A DNA stretch of 64,000 nucleotides from Strigops habroptila (lineage: Eukaryota; Chordata; Aves; Psittaciformes; Psittacidae), in contig NC_044277.2 of NCBI RefSeq assembly GCF_004027225.2, positions 25,310,995 through 25,374,994 on the forward strand, in the 5' to 3' direction. The notes beneath the pieces were generated by a model. The model was not told the origin of the DNA. It saw only the letters and a list, made by a program, of their open reading frames with translations, and made no database searches. A program made the translations under genes and the position numbers. Shown piece by piece: positions 1-14,400 of this stretch (position 1 is its first letter; the number at the start of each line of letters is the position of its first letter).

Positions 1-804
1 GTCCATCTCTTAAAGAAAACATCTGTAAAGAAAATGTAATTTTTTCACCCTCTTTTAAGGTTGTTTCTTGCAGCTGTTTGAAGGTTACTTTCAAATTTAC
101 CTTCAAAATAGTAAAAAGCCCACCCCCACCCCCCCTTTTTTCTTTTTTTTTTTTCTTTTTAAACTGGGATAAGTGTCACGGAATGGACTGGAAACTGAAG
201 TTTAGGAACTCATACATTTGAGATTGCATATTCATAGCCACTACACATAAATAAGTATACACATACACTAAACAGAAATATTTTGTGTTAACCCTTAGCC
301 TTGACACAGACTCATCTATGTGAGAGATCTGTTTAAAGTCTGAACACCAAAAATGCATGTTGAATAAATGTTTAAATCTCAAACATCAGTTTCTTCTTAT
401 TAGTTCACTTATCCAAATGTTAAGGCAGAGAGCGTAAACCAGGTTTTCTGATTATTGAGTGCACAAACCAGCCTATAAGCCACATAACGAAAGGAGAACA
501 TTTAAACTTTGGAAATCAACAGATCCAAATTTAAATGACCCCCTTTCCCTTGAGTATGCCTTGTGAGTTAGGCAAACAGCAGATAGGTCTAAAACATAAC
601 TGTGTTCAAAAAGTACCACCCACTGTTCCCAAGCCATCAAAGAGTTCATATGTCAAGTTACTTTTTACCTGAATTAATGTAATGTTCTCATTAACCAAAG
701 AACATTTAGGTACTCACTGATTACTGTTTGTCTCATGAGAGAATTATCTGGGAACAACTATCACAGAATAAGCATTCCTGAAGAACTTTATCTCCAGATA
801 TACT
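1..804. other. Intergenic, no gene seen
   Basis: AT-rich. A C-rich tract (about 119-136) followed by T runs is the only visible structure. Confidence 0.6.
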
Positions 805-960
805 TAGAATTATGGAATAATTTAAGAGGGGAGGGACCTCTGAAGGTCCTCTCATCCAAACGCTCCATCAAAGAAGGGATAATTGCAAAGCCAGATCAAG
901 TTGCTCAGGAGCATTTTTTAAATCTCCAAGGATGGAGATTCCACAAGCCCTATAACAATA
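805..960 (-). mobile_element. Old CR1 fragment
   Basis: Minus-oriented diverged CR1 3' end: agaattatggaataattta, the agggacctctgaaggtcctc block, the agccagatcaagttgctcag block and ctccaaggatggagattcca. Confidence 0.75.
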
Positions 961-3900
961 GGGACAAACTATACTTGTGCTTAACCCCCCTTGCTGCATT
1001 TTTCCCGCCCTATCTATTCAAATAGAATTTGCCTTGCTGCTGCTTGTGAGCACTGCCTCTTGCCCTTCTGCTGTTCAGCCCTGACAACGGACTGGCTCGG
1101 TTTTCTCTATCATCTTCCTTTACTTGTTCCTCAGACACGAGACTCCCTTGCTTCAGTTCACTTACAAGTGGACTCCAAAAATAAGGCAGTCTTATTAGAA
1201 AAATAACCACACATGAAACTAATTAAAATATTAATTGTCTTTTATATCAGTGGGCAACATCAGCTGATTCCAAGCCTTCAGACAGAAAAGGTATATTAAA
1301 GGTAAGTGAAGTTTGTTGCACTTAGGTGGAGCAGTAGCAACGCGTGACTGAAAAGAAAGCCACCTCTGTGCCGCAGGAATTCTACTGCATGTGACTCTGT
1401 TGAACACAGGAAAACCTTACCTACCATCAGGATCATGAAAAATAGTTTTAATAGTCATGTGATAGATCAATAGAACAAATTTCAGCTAAGAGAAAAAAAT
1501 TGCTGAAATGTGATATGATTGTCCTTTTGCTTCGAAAGTGGTGCAGAAAGCATCGCTTTCCTGTAGCATCTTTGGTTACCATTTCTTCCCCAAAACATAC
1601 ACTACATTAAAAAATGTGGGCAACACAGAAAGCTTTTCGTCTTCTCTCTCTTCAGTGTTGCATCACCTTATGGCAGAGAAATGGATACTAAATCAAAGGT
1701 TATCCCGATTTACATAGCCTGTCAATTGTAAGTTTTCATTCTGACACTCCTACAGAGAGAAGATACCACTATCTGAACAATCAGCAATATCTTGCCTCCA
1801 GACCCTTCAGCAAATAAAATCCCTTCTTTTGCCTGACATGATAACCTTACCACACTCCTTTTCCCGTGTGTGGAAGTTTCTAAATGCCTTGTTTATACCA
1901 ACTCTTATCATGCACTGTGCTGCTGCCAAGGATTTTACAGACACATCACTCGGTGCAAGTGCTAGTTGGAAAAGCCTGCAATCTTAGACTGTCCATATAC
2001 TTTACTCATTGGCTTAATTTCATCCAGCTGAAATGGATAATTAATCATCTCACTGAGGAAAGTAAGTTAATAGTGTAGTTATAAAGCAGCATATTAATCC
2101 AGATCTGGAGGCTGTCATAGTATAAATCACAGTGGTAACAGATTTTACAACATACGACAGAAAATACAGCCGTTCAAATAGGAAAGCTTATGAAGTGTAA
2201 TAATTAAAATTTAGTATTCAGTAGCTAGTAGTTTGCTGCCTTCAGAGACAGCAAACTGATGGAATTCCAGGACAACAGCCAAGCGAATTCCATGGAGCCT
2301 GTGGGACAGTTAAAACAGTTCTTGAAAAACCTGATCTAAAAGCATTAACTTATTCACATAGCCCTTTGTTTCTTCATTTTGCTTTAAAATACTTGAAAAG
2401 GTGTTTTATGAGCCTACTACCTTGTAATCTGTATACTTCACAGAAAGTTTCACAGAAGAACTCATGAAGAATGCGCAGTGCATACTAAATAAAGAGGGGA
2501 TTTTCAAACATGAGCCCAAATGCTTTCCCTCACCAGAATTGTTGTTTGCCACACTGACTTAATAATCATTAGCAAATACACATGAAAATCTGGTGTATTG
2601 TACAAAATACTACCCTTGTGTTTATGAAGTTAGAGACAAGACAAAAACTTCTGTGCTAATTCTAATCTGAATTGTAACATCAACTTTAACTGGTTCCAGA
2701 AATAAGCCTGAGGCATAAGAACACTATTTTTCTAAACAACTTCACTGCTAAAAAGGGTAGTAACCTCAGAAAACTCGCACAACAAACAGCTGTACTGAAC
2801 TACCTTTCTTCTATAAAGAATCTCATCCTTGCTTGGGACTTAGTGAACTACTCACAAAATACTTAAGTCTGAAAGTATTTTAAACTACCCCAAATATGCA
2901 TCCACAACTTATTAAAAAATATTAATTCCAAATTCCAACAGTTTTGTTAGAAATCAGTCAAAGTAAATCCACAGGTATACTTGCCAAGTGCTCTGAAATC
3001 AGGAGCCTTGTTACTACTTCTCCAGCACTTTCTTCCAAAGTGTCGGGAGCAAAACCAACTCAGTCTGTGTCCGGTAACTCAGAACACAGTGACTCACATG
3101 CCAGGTAATTAAGAAACCATGGAAATGTATTAAAAAAAAAAAAAAAAAAAAAAAGTTGCTTTTTCAAAGATGCAATCAAAATGAGCCCATATATTTTATT
3201 CAAAGTTCCCACTACACAAACCCGTATTCCCTGATTCCCAAGCCAAGGTCAGTTTTAATTTGAATACAAAATACAGAATAATTGAGATGACAACACAACC
3301 AATTGCATCTACTTCCACATTTTACGCAACTGTGTACATTTTATACAACTGATTATGTAAGAAAGTGATTCCATGTATGATCCAATTTGCATGGCCTGGA
3401 TTCTACAATTTGGACATTTTTGCTCTAATTGTTACTGGTCTATAAATACCGCAGCTCCAAATCTGACGAAATTGCCACCCTCCCTTGTCATGGTGAGGGA
3501 GCACAGACAACTGAGATTACTCTTAACCAGTGCTCTCTCCTAGATACTTTAAAACATGTATTTTTAAGATGCATTGCCAAAACAGAAAAGCATTGATTGA
3601 TTACATTCAAATCTTTCAAATACATTTTCGAAAGTAATCATGAAGGTTGTGCTCTTCATTGTGTATGAATTTAAAATTTTATTCATAAAATTTAAAAATC
3701 TTTTAAAATAATTTCCCCAGCCTCCTTTTCTGTAACCCCATAAAAAATGGGAACACGAAACCTACATCTTAATGAAAAAAAACAAAACCCAAGTCTGAGA
3801 TATTAAACTAATTCTCACAGCAGTTATGGAAAGATTTCTCCTGACTCCAGTGATTGCTTAATTGACTGTGAAGTGCTTTGTTAAATAAAAATGCACTTGA

Positions 3901-5484
3901 GCATATGGCTGGATAGTTTGCTGATTCAGGTGCTTAGCAGTTGCTTTTGTTTAGTTCCTTATTTTCACAAATGACACAAAACATTTTCTTTTGCCATTTC
4001 CTTTCACAGTTCCTTTTCTATTGCTACTTTTGCAGTCTAGACTCTTTAGCTCTTGTGTTGATTTTGCCATCTCTTCCATTGGTTTATAATTTCTTCTCCT
4101 CCTTTTATGCAAGATTTCTGCATTCTGACTTTCATACTCCATGCAGGCATTTCCCTTCCTCACCGTTAAAACCTTTCCCATGTGCTCAAACATGCTGATG
4201 CTATTGTTTACTGATTTTTTTTTTCTACCATACATTAGTTTTGCACTTTCTCAGTTTAGAATTACTTCCCTCAAATGAATTTTTCATTCAGAAACTTGCA
4301 ATATTTGTAAGTAAGTTAGACATTAGGAAGCACAGTGCATAAAATAAGGCATATATAGCACAGATTTATTGTTTCCAACTATAACTACATTGAGCTTATT
4401 TTGCAAAGCTGAAACTGTAATAGAATTTCACTGAAGGGAAGCTTTCTCCAAGATACAATAGTTTTTAAAAATATCTTGCTTTGAAACACATTTTGGGACA
4501 GTATCTACAGAAAACCTACTTTCCAGGATGAAAGAAACTTAGATTAATTCAGAGAGTGCCTTTTCAGACTTCAAAGAAATCTGTTGTGCTTACTTACACA
4601 TTTTGAATGAGAAACAAGACTAATTTCACATACATGTACTGACACCAGCTTGTCACATTTGGCTACCACTTCAGCCTCCATGGACAGAAGAGTTCCGTGT
4701 ATGGTCCTTTTACATTTCAGATGCTCTCCGGCAACCCATAAAGGGAAGGAGGAAATTTTACAGAGAAGTTTATGGGAAAGTAAAGCAGTGAGATGCCTGA
4801 CAACCTTCCTTTTTGCTGTAAAGATCTAAAAAGGAGTAAAGGGAACCCACGCTGGGAGACCAAAGGTTTGGGCAGCTGTTAGAGCCAGTACCCACTTTGC
4901 CACATCATGACTTCATGACTTCATTTTCCAGCTCTTGTTTTACCTCCTGCTGTCTTGAGTCATCTTAGACCCTGGTGTCTGATAAATGAGGGTCCGGTCT
5001 GCCATCAATGATTTATTTCATCTACCACTTTGGTGTTGCCTTATTTATTTGTATGTTCATTTGTAAAGAGCATTATTTAAAAAGTTAACACCTTAACACA
5101 ATGTCAGTATAACGTCAGACAGGAAACATCATGAACCTTGATGCTGTAATGAAGCTGCTTTTGAAAACAAAAATGGGATAAACATTGCAGTGTGAATTGG
5201 AATGTCTACATTTAACAATAAACCTATATTGGACAGGAATTATCTTTTGTATATAAATTACAGATAATTTTTAAATTTCTACAAAATTCTCTACGTGTAT
5301 ATACCCAAGGTTTCTAAACAAAACCTGTATGTGGGGATTTCTTCCTACGTATAGACAAAGTTTATGCAAGTACACATATGGACATTTGCTCTGTGACAGC
5401 ACTTGCATAAACTTCAGTAGTATATTTTTCTCCTTCTCATAAATGGATTTTGATTTATGCCCTATCCGAAGAAAAATCACTATA
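961..5484. other. Intergenic, no gene seen
   Basis: AT-rich sequence. The open frames in it are short and resemble no family I know. Apart from one poly(A) run I see no structure. Confidence 0.6.
3132..3154. repeat. Poly(A) run
   Basis: 23 consecutive A in intergenic sequence. No recognisable retroposed gene precedes it. Confidence 0.9.
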
Positions 5485-5580
5485 TAGAATCATAGAATCA
5501 TAGAATTGTTAGGGTTGGAAAGCACCTTAAGATCATCTAGTTCCAACCCCCCTGCCATGGGCAGGGACACCTCGCACTAA
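5485..5580 (-). mobile_element. Short CR1 3' end
   Basis: Minus-oriented terminal part only: tagaatcatagaatcataga to the gggacacctcgcactaa block. It is 5'-truncated after about 95 bases and runs into an 18-bp tandem repeat. Confidence 0.9.
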
Positions 5581-5620
5581 ATATTATTTATACACTAAAT
5601 ATTATTTATACACTAAATAT
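5575..5620. repeat. 18-bp tandem repeat at the CR1 edge
   Basis: The unit cactaaatattatttata occurs twice exactly, then partly a third time, before an (AT)n stretch. The first cactaaa belongs to the CR1 consensus. Confidence 0.85.
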
Positions 5621-8391
5621 ATATATATTACATAAACTAGTTGAAGGTAAAAACTAAAATTTGTGTAGGTTCTCTTTAATTTTTTTAAACAATTGGCCTT
5701 TCTATCATGCATAATATTATATCTTATGCTAAGCAGCTATGAAAATAGTCTGACTCTGATCTGGTATTTGGAAATACAACTTGATTGCAAATAAGACATT
5801 GCTTTCTAAAGATCCTTAAAAGGAAAGCATAACTAAGGTCTTCCAACCAACTCTGCTTTTGTCATTTCCACACATTTAGGCATCTTCCACACAATTCTTA
5901 ACATCCTCTTAATGTGATAAGGATATGAATTTATTACACCATGTTTACATTTTTATTCTACCTCAAAATCAAAAAATAATTAGATGTTTTTAAATCACCC
6001 GCTTGCTGAAATGTTCAAATTCAGGCAGGTGACAGAATATTTGGAGCATTACTGAGACACGTCTCACAGTTTGTACAGCAGTATAAAAGAAATTCATCTC
6101 TCAGCCATTCTCATTGTTCAGGAATCATGCCAAAAGCCTCCACTGGCTCTATCACAGAGCCAAAAGTCTTCAGATATGTTTTCATGCCAGCAATCTTTCA
6201 TTCTAAACAGAAAACCTATAGAAAAAAATCTGCACCTGTTTATGGAATTTTTATTTATTTATTCTTTAGTCTTACAAGTATCTACTATAGGAACAGTATA
6301 TTTAGTAGAATTACTTCAAAATAAATAACTGTGGACCACTCAAAGAAGTTTACTAAGCTTCCTTAAATTCAAGCACATTGAGAAACCCACTGAAATTACT
6401 AATTATATAATTATGTTTAGGAATATGTTTCCTGCATCAGCTTTGTCTTTGTAACATCATGATCATTTCTGTCGCCCAGAGAGGTGGTGGATGCGCTATC
6501 CCTGGAGATATTCAAGGCCAGGCTGGATGCGGTTCTGAGCAACCTGATCTAGTTGAAGATATCCCTGCTCATTGCAGGAGGGTGGACCTTTTGAAAGTCC
6601 CTTCCAGCCCGAACTGTTCTATGGTTCTATAACAACTGATAACTATAACAACAACTATGATAATAACAACTGTAATTTCAGGGGAGAAAGAAATGTCATG
6701 AATAACGAGATTCTTAGCATAAAAAGAAGTAATGATAATGCTTCCACATAAAATCATCCATAAGAGTAAAAACAAAGGCAAGAGTATGAATATAGAATTT
6801 CTAAAGATAAAGTACTTCGTGCTTTCTCAATGTTTTCCATAAGGTATAAGAGCATCTTTAAAGTTGTTTGAGAAAAGAAAAACCAAAAACTTCCAAGCGT
6901 TTGAAACCTGATCTTCTTCATTTCTAAGATTTTATCTGTTTCTATATTGACATCTATATATCACATTTCAAAAGCTATTTTCAAAACTAAGGAAAAATAG
7001 GACTCATAATGAAAATGATGAAACATATTAGAAGTAACACTTTATGCACTTCCAAACATTTTCTGCAACTTTAAAATTTGAACTGTCTCTAACTGAAAAA
7101 CTGTTAAACACAATATCACATCACAACACATGGAAGAAGCCAGTCAAAAAGCAATCATATATCAACTGTTTATGGTTTACTCAATAAAACTCCAAATAAT
7201 ATTTAACCAATGACATCTGTTTGATCTATCTTTTGCTGGAGCTTAAACAGCCAAAACCACCACCATTACAGTGTAATGCTGGAATAATTACATATATGAA
7301 TAGATTACTACTTCAGAATTAATTTTCTCTCCATCTGGTGTACATTTTATTTTGACCACAAATTAAGTGCTATCCTAGGAAACTAATTAACAATTATTGC
7401 AAACAATACCAAAGAGAGTAATCTGATTGATCTAGTGAGTGCATTCCTTGCTTGCTCTACAGCACAGCAACAGCAACCAGTCCGTGACCACGCTGGGTAG
7501 GAACACAGCACCATCCCTGTAGGTAGCGGGTATACATTTCAGCTTATTTTCATTTTCTTCTGAAAATAACAGATATTGTATATACTTTTTGAAGAGAAGC
7601 TGTAACACCGATGCTTCAAAATCACTTTCCACAAATCTGTACCACAAATACCGCTGAATTCTTATCCTGCCAAACATCCTGTAAAGTGTTAGTTTTTTTC
7701 AAATGGCTTAGAAGGCACAAAGGCTTCCAAGGGCACAACTTAAACTCAAATTTTGTCTTCAAGACTAATATTTAAATGTAAAGATCCTTAGGACAGGGAC
7801 CACTGTTATCTGCTGGGTCATATGTAACGCTGAGCAAGGAGTAGACAGGAATGTTGCTGCAGAAAACAAGTTTTCCAAGACCACAAAAGCAGATTTTTAA
7901 TTTAGGAAGAAGGAATTAATTAATTGGATGTACTGCAGTACAGTACTAACTCCTCATGCTGCACTTTAAAAGGTGCATATATACCTTCACTTCCATTCTA
8001 TAAAAACATCACCCTGGTGAACTGAACAAACTGTCTTCCATTTATTTGAGAAACACAGACACCCGCCTCCCTGTGCCACCTGTCTTCATGGCCAGGGCCT
8101 GACTACCCGTATAACCAGCAGTGGTTTCAATCCTGTGCAGCCTAAGGCTGAAGAGACAGGGCAGACAAACACAGAGAGAGTGGCAACTCCTGGCAGTGGG
8201 CTGCAGCAGCCTTCTGCACTGCTTTCCCCATCAAGGTTCAGCTGTGTGATGCATCCAGCAGTTTCGTCACTCCTGACTTCAAAATTCCAGGTATTGTTAA
8301 TATTATTCTCTACTCAACATTCAGTTTAACATCTTCAAAAACCTAATTCTATTTCTATCCATAGTTAACATACCAAGAAACTTCAATTGCC
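5621..8391. other. Intergenic apart from one CR1
   Basis: AT-rich. Holds the CR1 at 6474-6632 and short open frames without recognisable domains. An 82-codon minus frame at 7677-7432 has no splice or family support. Confidence 0.6.
6474..6632 (+). mobile_element. CR1 3' fragment
   Basis: Plus-oriented: gcccagagaggtggtggatg through tgttctatggttctat. It is followed by an AAC-rich low-complexity stretch (about 6632-6675), which is all that the adjoining sequence shows. Confidence 0.88.
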
Positions 8392-8457
8392 TGAGCAAGG
8401 GGTTACACTAGACGATCTCGGGAGATCCCATCCAACCAAGACAATTCTGCGATTCTC
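8392..8457 (+). mobile_element. Short old CR1 3' end
   Basis: Plus-oriented: the ctagacgatctcgggagatc block, the ccatccaaccaagac block and ctgcgattct. Only the terminal CR1 segment remains. Confidence 0.65.
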
Positions 8458-11400
8458 CAGCTCCATGAAATGGATGACTTGTCAGTAATAACAAGGTAAG
8501 CACTATACAGATGCCGTAAACAGACCCTCAAGTTTCTCACTCTTTTTTTTATAATGTTAACTGTGTCTAAATAAATGGGAGCAGAAGCAACATCCATCTG
8601 GGAAGTCATTTAAGCTTTTGTGAAATCCAGATGTCACTGTTGGGTGGGAGCAATTCTCCTTTCAAGCAGCTTTTGAGAGATTTGTTTTCCAATGTGATCA
8701 TCTTTCAACCTTCAATTCTATCACCTACATTGGGACCCAAAATGCTCTCATATTTAATACCTTTAAATTGCTTTATAAACCTATAAATTATAAAAAAGAA
8801 TAAGGCCTTTGATTAAGCAGTTATATAAGAAACCAAACAAATATTAAGTCCTTCAATGAAAAGTACTGTAAGTCCTCTTATTTCGGATCATCCAGAACCA
8901 GAAAAACAATAGAGCTTTAAAATCCAAATACTTTGGCCACCTTAAAATTCATTTACTTCCATAGAAATGTATGCTCATGCTGAACAGTACACATTCAGGG
9001 CTTCCTGTTTCTCAATATTGGACATCCAAATGCTTCTTGGAGATTTACAATTCCATCTCAATTTCTCATCCCACATCTACGTGTAACCCAATTCTCTTTC
9101 CTGTTGTATGATTCATCACATTACAGACAAACCATTTAACCTCTATGACCTTATCTACCATAGCAAATTGGTGGCCTGTATAACAAGCACAAAGTTGCAC
9201 CTGTGTTCAAGTGATAACATAGAAAGAGCAACCATTAATTCGCACCACCTCATAAAAATTAGGCTTGCATAAGAGCACACCCTTTACAGCTCAGTCAAAA
9301 ACAAAAACTAAAAGTAACCACAAATAGGTTATGAAATCAGGCCTTTGATCTGAAGACACTTGTCTTTTCATGTATTCACTGGCATACAGAACGAAGTGCT
9401 GGTGCCATTAAGTGACTGTGTTCTCTTTGAAATCTTGGACTAAGATATTGCTCCAAGTTGTTATAGAATGTCAAAAAACAACAACAACAACAAAAACAAA
9501 ACCAAACCAAAACATACAGATTTTCTTTTTCCGAAATTTTAGGTTTGAAATACGGCTTCCTCTTTTTTTTTTTTTTAATGAAATTGCTTATCTGATTTCT
9601 ATTATAGAATGCTTAAAAAAAAAATAAGAAACTGGCAAGCCCATTTTGCACAATGATTCTATAAAACCTGACCCAAAGGTCAAATTGGAAAGAAGTATAT
9701 TGTTGGCTGATGAAATATAATTATCTCATTTTATGCTAAAGTGCTTGAAAATATCCCAGTATTTCTCTAAATAACAATAATTTTCAAATGGAAAAGGTAG
9801 ATGAATACACAATTTGATTTTTCTGCTATTATGAAGATTCTCAGATCCTATCACCACCACGTTGACTCCCCTCAGAAGAGAAAAGATAGTAAGAAAAACA
9901 CATGAACAAAAATCCCCTCTCCCAAGCAGTACTGACAGAAACATTAAAAAAAAAAAAAAAAGCCCTGACAAACAGTGACGTTCTCTTGTTTGTTGCTTTG
10001 CTTCCACAAGTTATTGGAAGAGTTTCAAAGCAGAAAGTATTTCTTAACCTAAAATCTCAGCACACTGAATGCAGATCTGCAAATAAAACACTTGTATATT
10101 TACTGTTATGAAATATCTATTTTGTTTGAACACACCCATAGCAGGACCAGTCATAGTTAAAAGAAAGGAATTTCATGTTGTCTTTCAGTATCTAAATAAA
10201 TTACAATAAGATATTAAGCAGTAAAATACCTACTTGCCACTTTATCTATCTTACCAAGCTTAGCTGTTTTTCACTGACTTCATTCTACCTAACCTGGTGG
10301 GGTAATTTTAGCTTGCATGGTATAAATCATTGGCAAGATTAACAGTACCTATTAAGATGATATATGTTTTATTGCTGCTCAGCTAAACATGTCAGCTAAA
10401 GTAATTACGGCTATGAAGTTCCATTTATTTTTCCATAATGGGACCCTTTAAGTCACATACATTCTGAATGAGGCATATCCACTTCAGTCTCTTTCAAGGG
10501 CAGTGTTTTAACTGCATTACATCATTTAATATGGGGTTGAAAGTTCATTATCCAGCACTCAAATCATTTACTCCCAAAACTCTGTAACTTCAAGAGGATC
10601 CAGGGAAAAGCTAGGATTATCAGTGCTACAGAAAGTAAATATAACGAAAGCGTGTCAGGAGGACTGGATGGCTGATGGAGACGGCAATGGAATTTAGGAC
10701 CTTCCGTTTCCAAGTCACTCTTTCATTATGTACTCTCTGAATAGTAATCAAGAGCTCTTACTACAAACTATTTGACATTAGCTCCCTGGCCTGAGTCCAG
10801 ATACTCATGGACGAAGTCCAGATTTTTAAAAAAAAATCATCATATATTTGGGACTCTTACTTGCAGTTGCAGCAGTAAGAACTACACATGCAGAGAAATC
10901 ATCAGCTACTCTGAGATGGGGAAGTCTTTTCAAAAGAGGGGAAAGGCATACAAAACGAGTGATAAAGTGGTGTTACTTATGTCCAGCTAACAAAGTATTT
11001 GATGCCACATAACAAAGTCTGCCAGAAACACTGCATACTTTTTGGGACTGGTGCTCTGTGACATAGATTAACTCAGGGTGAATTACAAAAGTTCAAGGCA
11101 CCGCTGAGATAGAGTGCTAATGCTGTGTGACAAAGTTAATTACTATTGTCCCATCCAGTCTTACATAGCCTTCATTCAATGAGGTGCAGGAAGTAGAAAA
11201 TGCTTTAATGAGATGTGCAGCTGCTGCTAAATTGGAGGGAGGTGCAATCATAGAAAGATCCTTGCAATTACAAACGCAAAGTAACAAACTGAAACAAAGG
11301 GTGCGCTGCTCACCATCTGCCCAGATGTGGTAAGAGGATCTCTTTGCATGGGGCATGTTCACAACCACCATGGTATACAAGTGAAAGCTCCAGGAATCTC

Positions 11401-14400
11401 AAGCAAGGACAGAGGTCAAACAGGTGAAGTTCTTCAGTAACAACTTTGACAGTGGAAAACACTGAATATACATCTCCCTCACTATGAACTAGGAGGCTGA
11501 ACTGGATGAAGCTGTAAAACTCAGCTCAAACTGAGGAAACCCTCAGCTACAAGGGACCCACAGGCTGAAGGAAACACACAGAACAAGCATTTCTTTTCTG
11601 TCCATGGAGTTGTCAGTAGCCTTTCCTTCCCTTTCTCCACATATGGAAGGACAATGCTCATAGAGTGAAAGAATAATGTAATCTGCCTGAAGTTAGTGCC
11701 GCTCTGAGCTGAATATTGGTCTAGGGGACCACCAGAGATCCCTTCAAAACGAAAATATTCTACTAAAAGTGTGCTTCGTATTTACTCATTTGTTTTGCAC
11801 TGCATTTTAGAAAAGTGTGACCAATTGTTACATTTTGCAAACCAACTGCTGGAAGATACTTGCTAAGTTTTATAACGTGTGTTATAGAGGCCACTGATAA
11901 ACTTGTCAAGAATTTTTGCCCAACTTTGAGACTCACATTCCAACATTACATTCCACCACTTCGTATTTTCATTTATGTTATTTTAAATGCAATTTATTAT
12001 ACTTACAATATTAAAAGATATTTAATACGTATCTCTAATCTTGCTGTACAGTCCCTCAAATCATTGGTTAAACTACCCTGGAAGCCCTTAACTGAATGAG
12101 CAGAATGTCATATGCTTTGTGTGCCACTAATATGTTCAGAACTGACTAGAAATTGCTTAACTATTGTTTTACTTTAGAAAATTAACTGGGGAGGGAGGAA
12201 GGTACTACCAAAAAAGTGGATTTTTTTTAATTATTCCTATATGGGGGTTTATGTTCATGGGCAGATGACATGCAGAATCATAGTTTCTTAATTTAAAATA
12301 TAATTTGAGTTACTCAGTATAGATACGGGTTATCTATTCCCAGACTTCTATATTTCAAAAGCAAATGTCTGTGAGATGTACTATATGCAAAATTCAAAGT
12401 GAATTTGCTTCTAAAATTTTTAAGGCTCTTCAATTAATACTTACTGACAATTTTATTCTCAATGATATATAATTAATTTGTACAGTGCTTTAAAAAAATT
12501 ATTTGACAACTTATTTGAAAATTTGGAAACAAGAAGCATTTCACTGCTGGGACAGTCTACTATTAAAACCACTCTGTGATTTGCACTGAAACACTTACAG
12601 ATATCAAAATTAAAGTACATCTAGAATCAGTCAAGCAGAAGACATTTTTATGTGTTGATCTCAGATATTCCGATCGTCTTCAGGGTCTCAAATGGGCTGA
12701 GTTTGGCAGTTTCTAGCTCTCCCAGTAAACTGTCACTCAAATGGCAAGATTAATCTAGTAGAGCAAATGAGGATTAGCTGTCTGATCAAAATATGAGAAT
12801 TATTTATTAGAAGCATGAGGGGACAATAAGTTCCTAAATTTTTGCAAAGGAAGATGAGCTTTGACTTAGTATACTGCATGGAACATCTGTTTTTATTTCT
12901 TTATTCTTAAATAGCTTTTTAATTTGTAAAACAGTTGATGTAAACTGAAGCAGCAAAACTGCTCCAAGGGAAGACTTTAGGTTGAGGGAATTGCCCTGTA
13001 ACAACAATGCACTGTTTTAGAAACAACTCATCAGTTGTTGGACCTCTGAAGAGTAGTAATGAGACAATTCAAATATTCCATTTACTATAACTAAAGTAAT
13101 TCAAACCAACTATTGAATTCTTCAGTAATACAGAACATTCTAAGAAACTTCAGATTATCTTTTTTTCGGTGTATTTCTGTGGTACTTTTTCTGATGATGT
13201 TCACTCACCTGATGAGTAGGAATTCAACCACAAATAGTGCAGGTGGTGGTTCATTTTTTTGGTCATTCTAAAGGTGCATTTTGCATATTTTTTAATGATC
13301 AGTTGCAGATCTTTTTTAAATCTATTGGCATAAATTAAATCAAAGATCTTGTGTCAGTGATTTGTGAGAAACGAAGAGTAGAAATCTCAGGAACTACTTT
13401 TCTATTCAACATTATATCCTAATTAGGCATTGCTATTTAAAATAATGGTTTTAATTAGCTAATATAACTTGTAGCCCTGAAAATATATTTTCTTTATGCA
13501 TCTTATGCATAAGTAATTCAGCTAAAAAAAATTAACGTACAGGTTTACCAGATAACCTGTTTGTTCTCTTCTCGGACTCTTTACTTAGATTCTATTATAA
13601 TAGTAGTCAGCAGTTCTTATCTCTTTTTACAGTGCGCAGGACAGGGTTGGATTTTTTTCTCCTCACTAAAATGCATATCTGCTTACAGTCGTTGAAATCA
13701 CCTTTTGTAAGTGCTCTGATCTGGAAAATGTTGCATACCAATGCAGCTGAAATGTATAAAGATTATTTCAAGACTCTTGCAATATTTGTTACCAGTTTTG
13801 GCAAGCACACTCTTTGAAGATAATACCTTAGTTTGCACATCTGACAAACTTTCATGTTACATGCGCCACTTCGATCTGTACCATACATTGTGGGAAGTAA
13901 GCGAGAATACAAGAAAGTCTCTACCGAGACCTGGTCTCACCTGTTGTACAAATCGGTTATCTAGTGTGTTCTTCTTAAAATACATAAATAAATCTTGCAG
14001 TGAAAAGACACTGAGTTTCATGTGCAGGATTTAATGGAAACTTCATAATCAAATGTATTTACTAATTAATAGTTTTCAAATTTAATTTGCTTTGTTTTAT
14101 TTTTAGATTAAGGCTCGAGTTGGCTAGGGAATTCGAACTGTGCAAAATAAACTCCCCATTGTTAGTAAAATCAGTAAAAATACGTTGGCTGGTGGTTAGC
14201 AGGCACCCACTACCACATGCCCCATGTAGGCCACCCCTCTGATCCTGACCTGCAAGCTACAAACAGACCTGTTACCACAGCCGAGCGCGAAGCTAAACGT
14301 CTCCTCCTCACTTTCCCAGCCTGTCCTTCCTAAAAACCCTGTATCAATCCAGTGCACCACTCCAGTCACATAATCTGTTCCACATTTCTTTTTATTGCCA

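Noticed and set aside
7432-7677. 82-codon minus-strand frame (MFGRIRIQRYLWY...)
   Set aside because: No family resemblance; it does not match SLC26A7, which gene order might have placed further left.
9130-9165. aaaccatttaacctctatga, resembling the core of a MIR SINE
   Set aside because: Too short and diverged to separate from chance by eye.
11720-11757. ggtctaggggaccaccagag followed by atcccttc, resembling a CR1 3' end
   Set aside because: Fewer than 40 bases, without the terminal repeat; not certain enough to list as an element.
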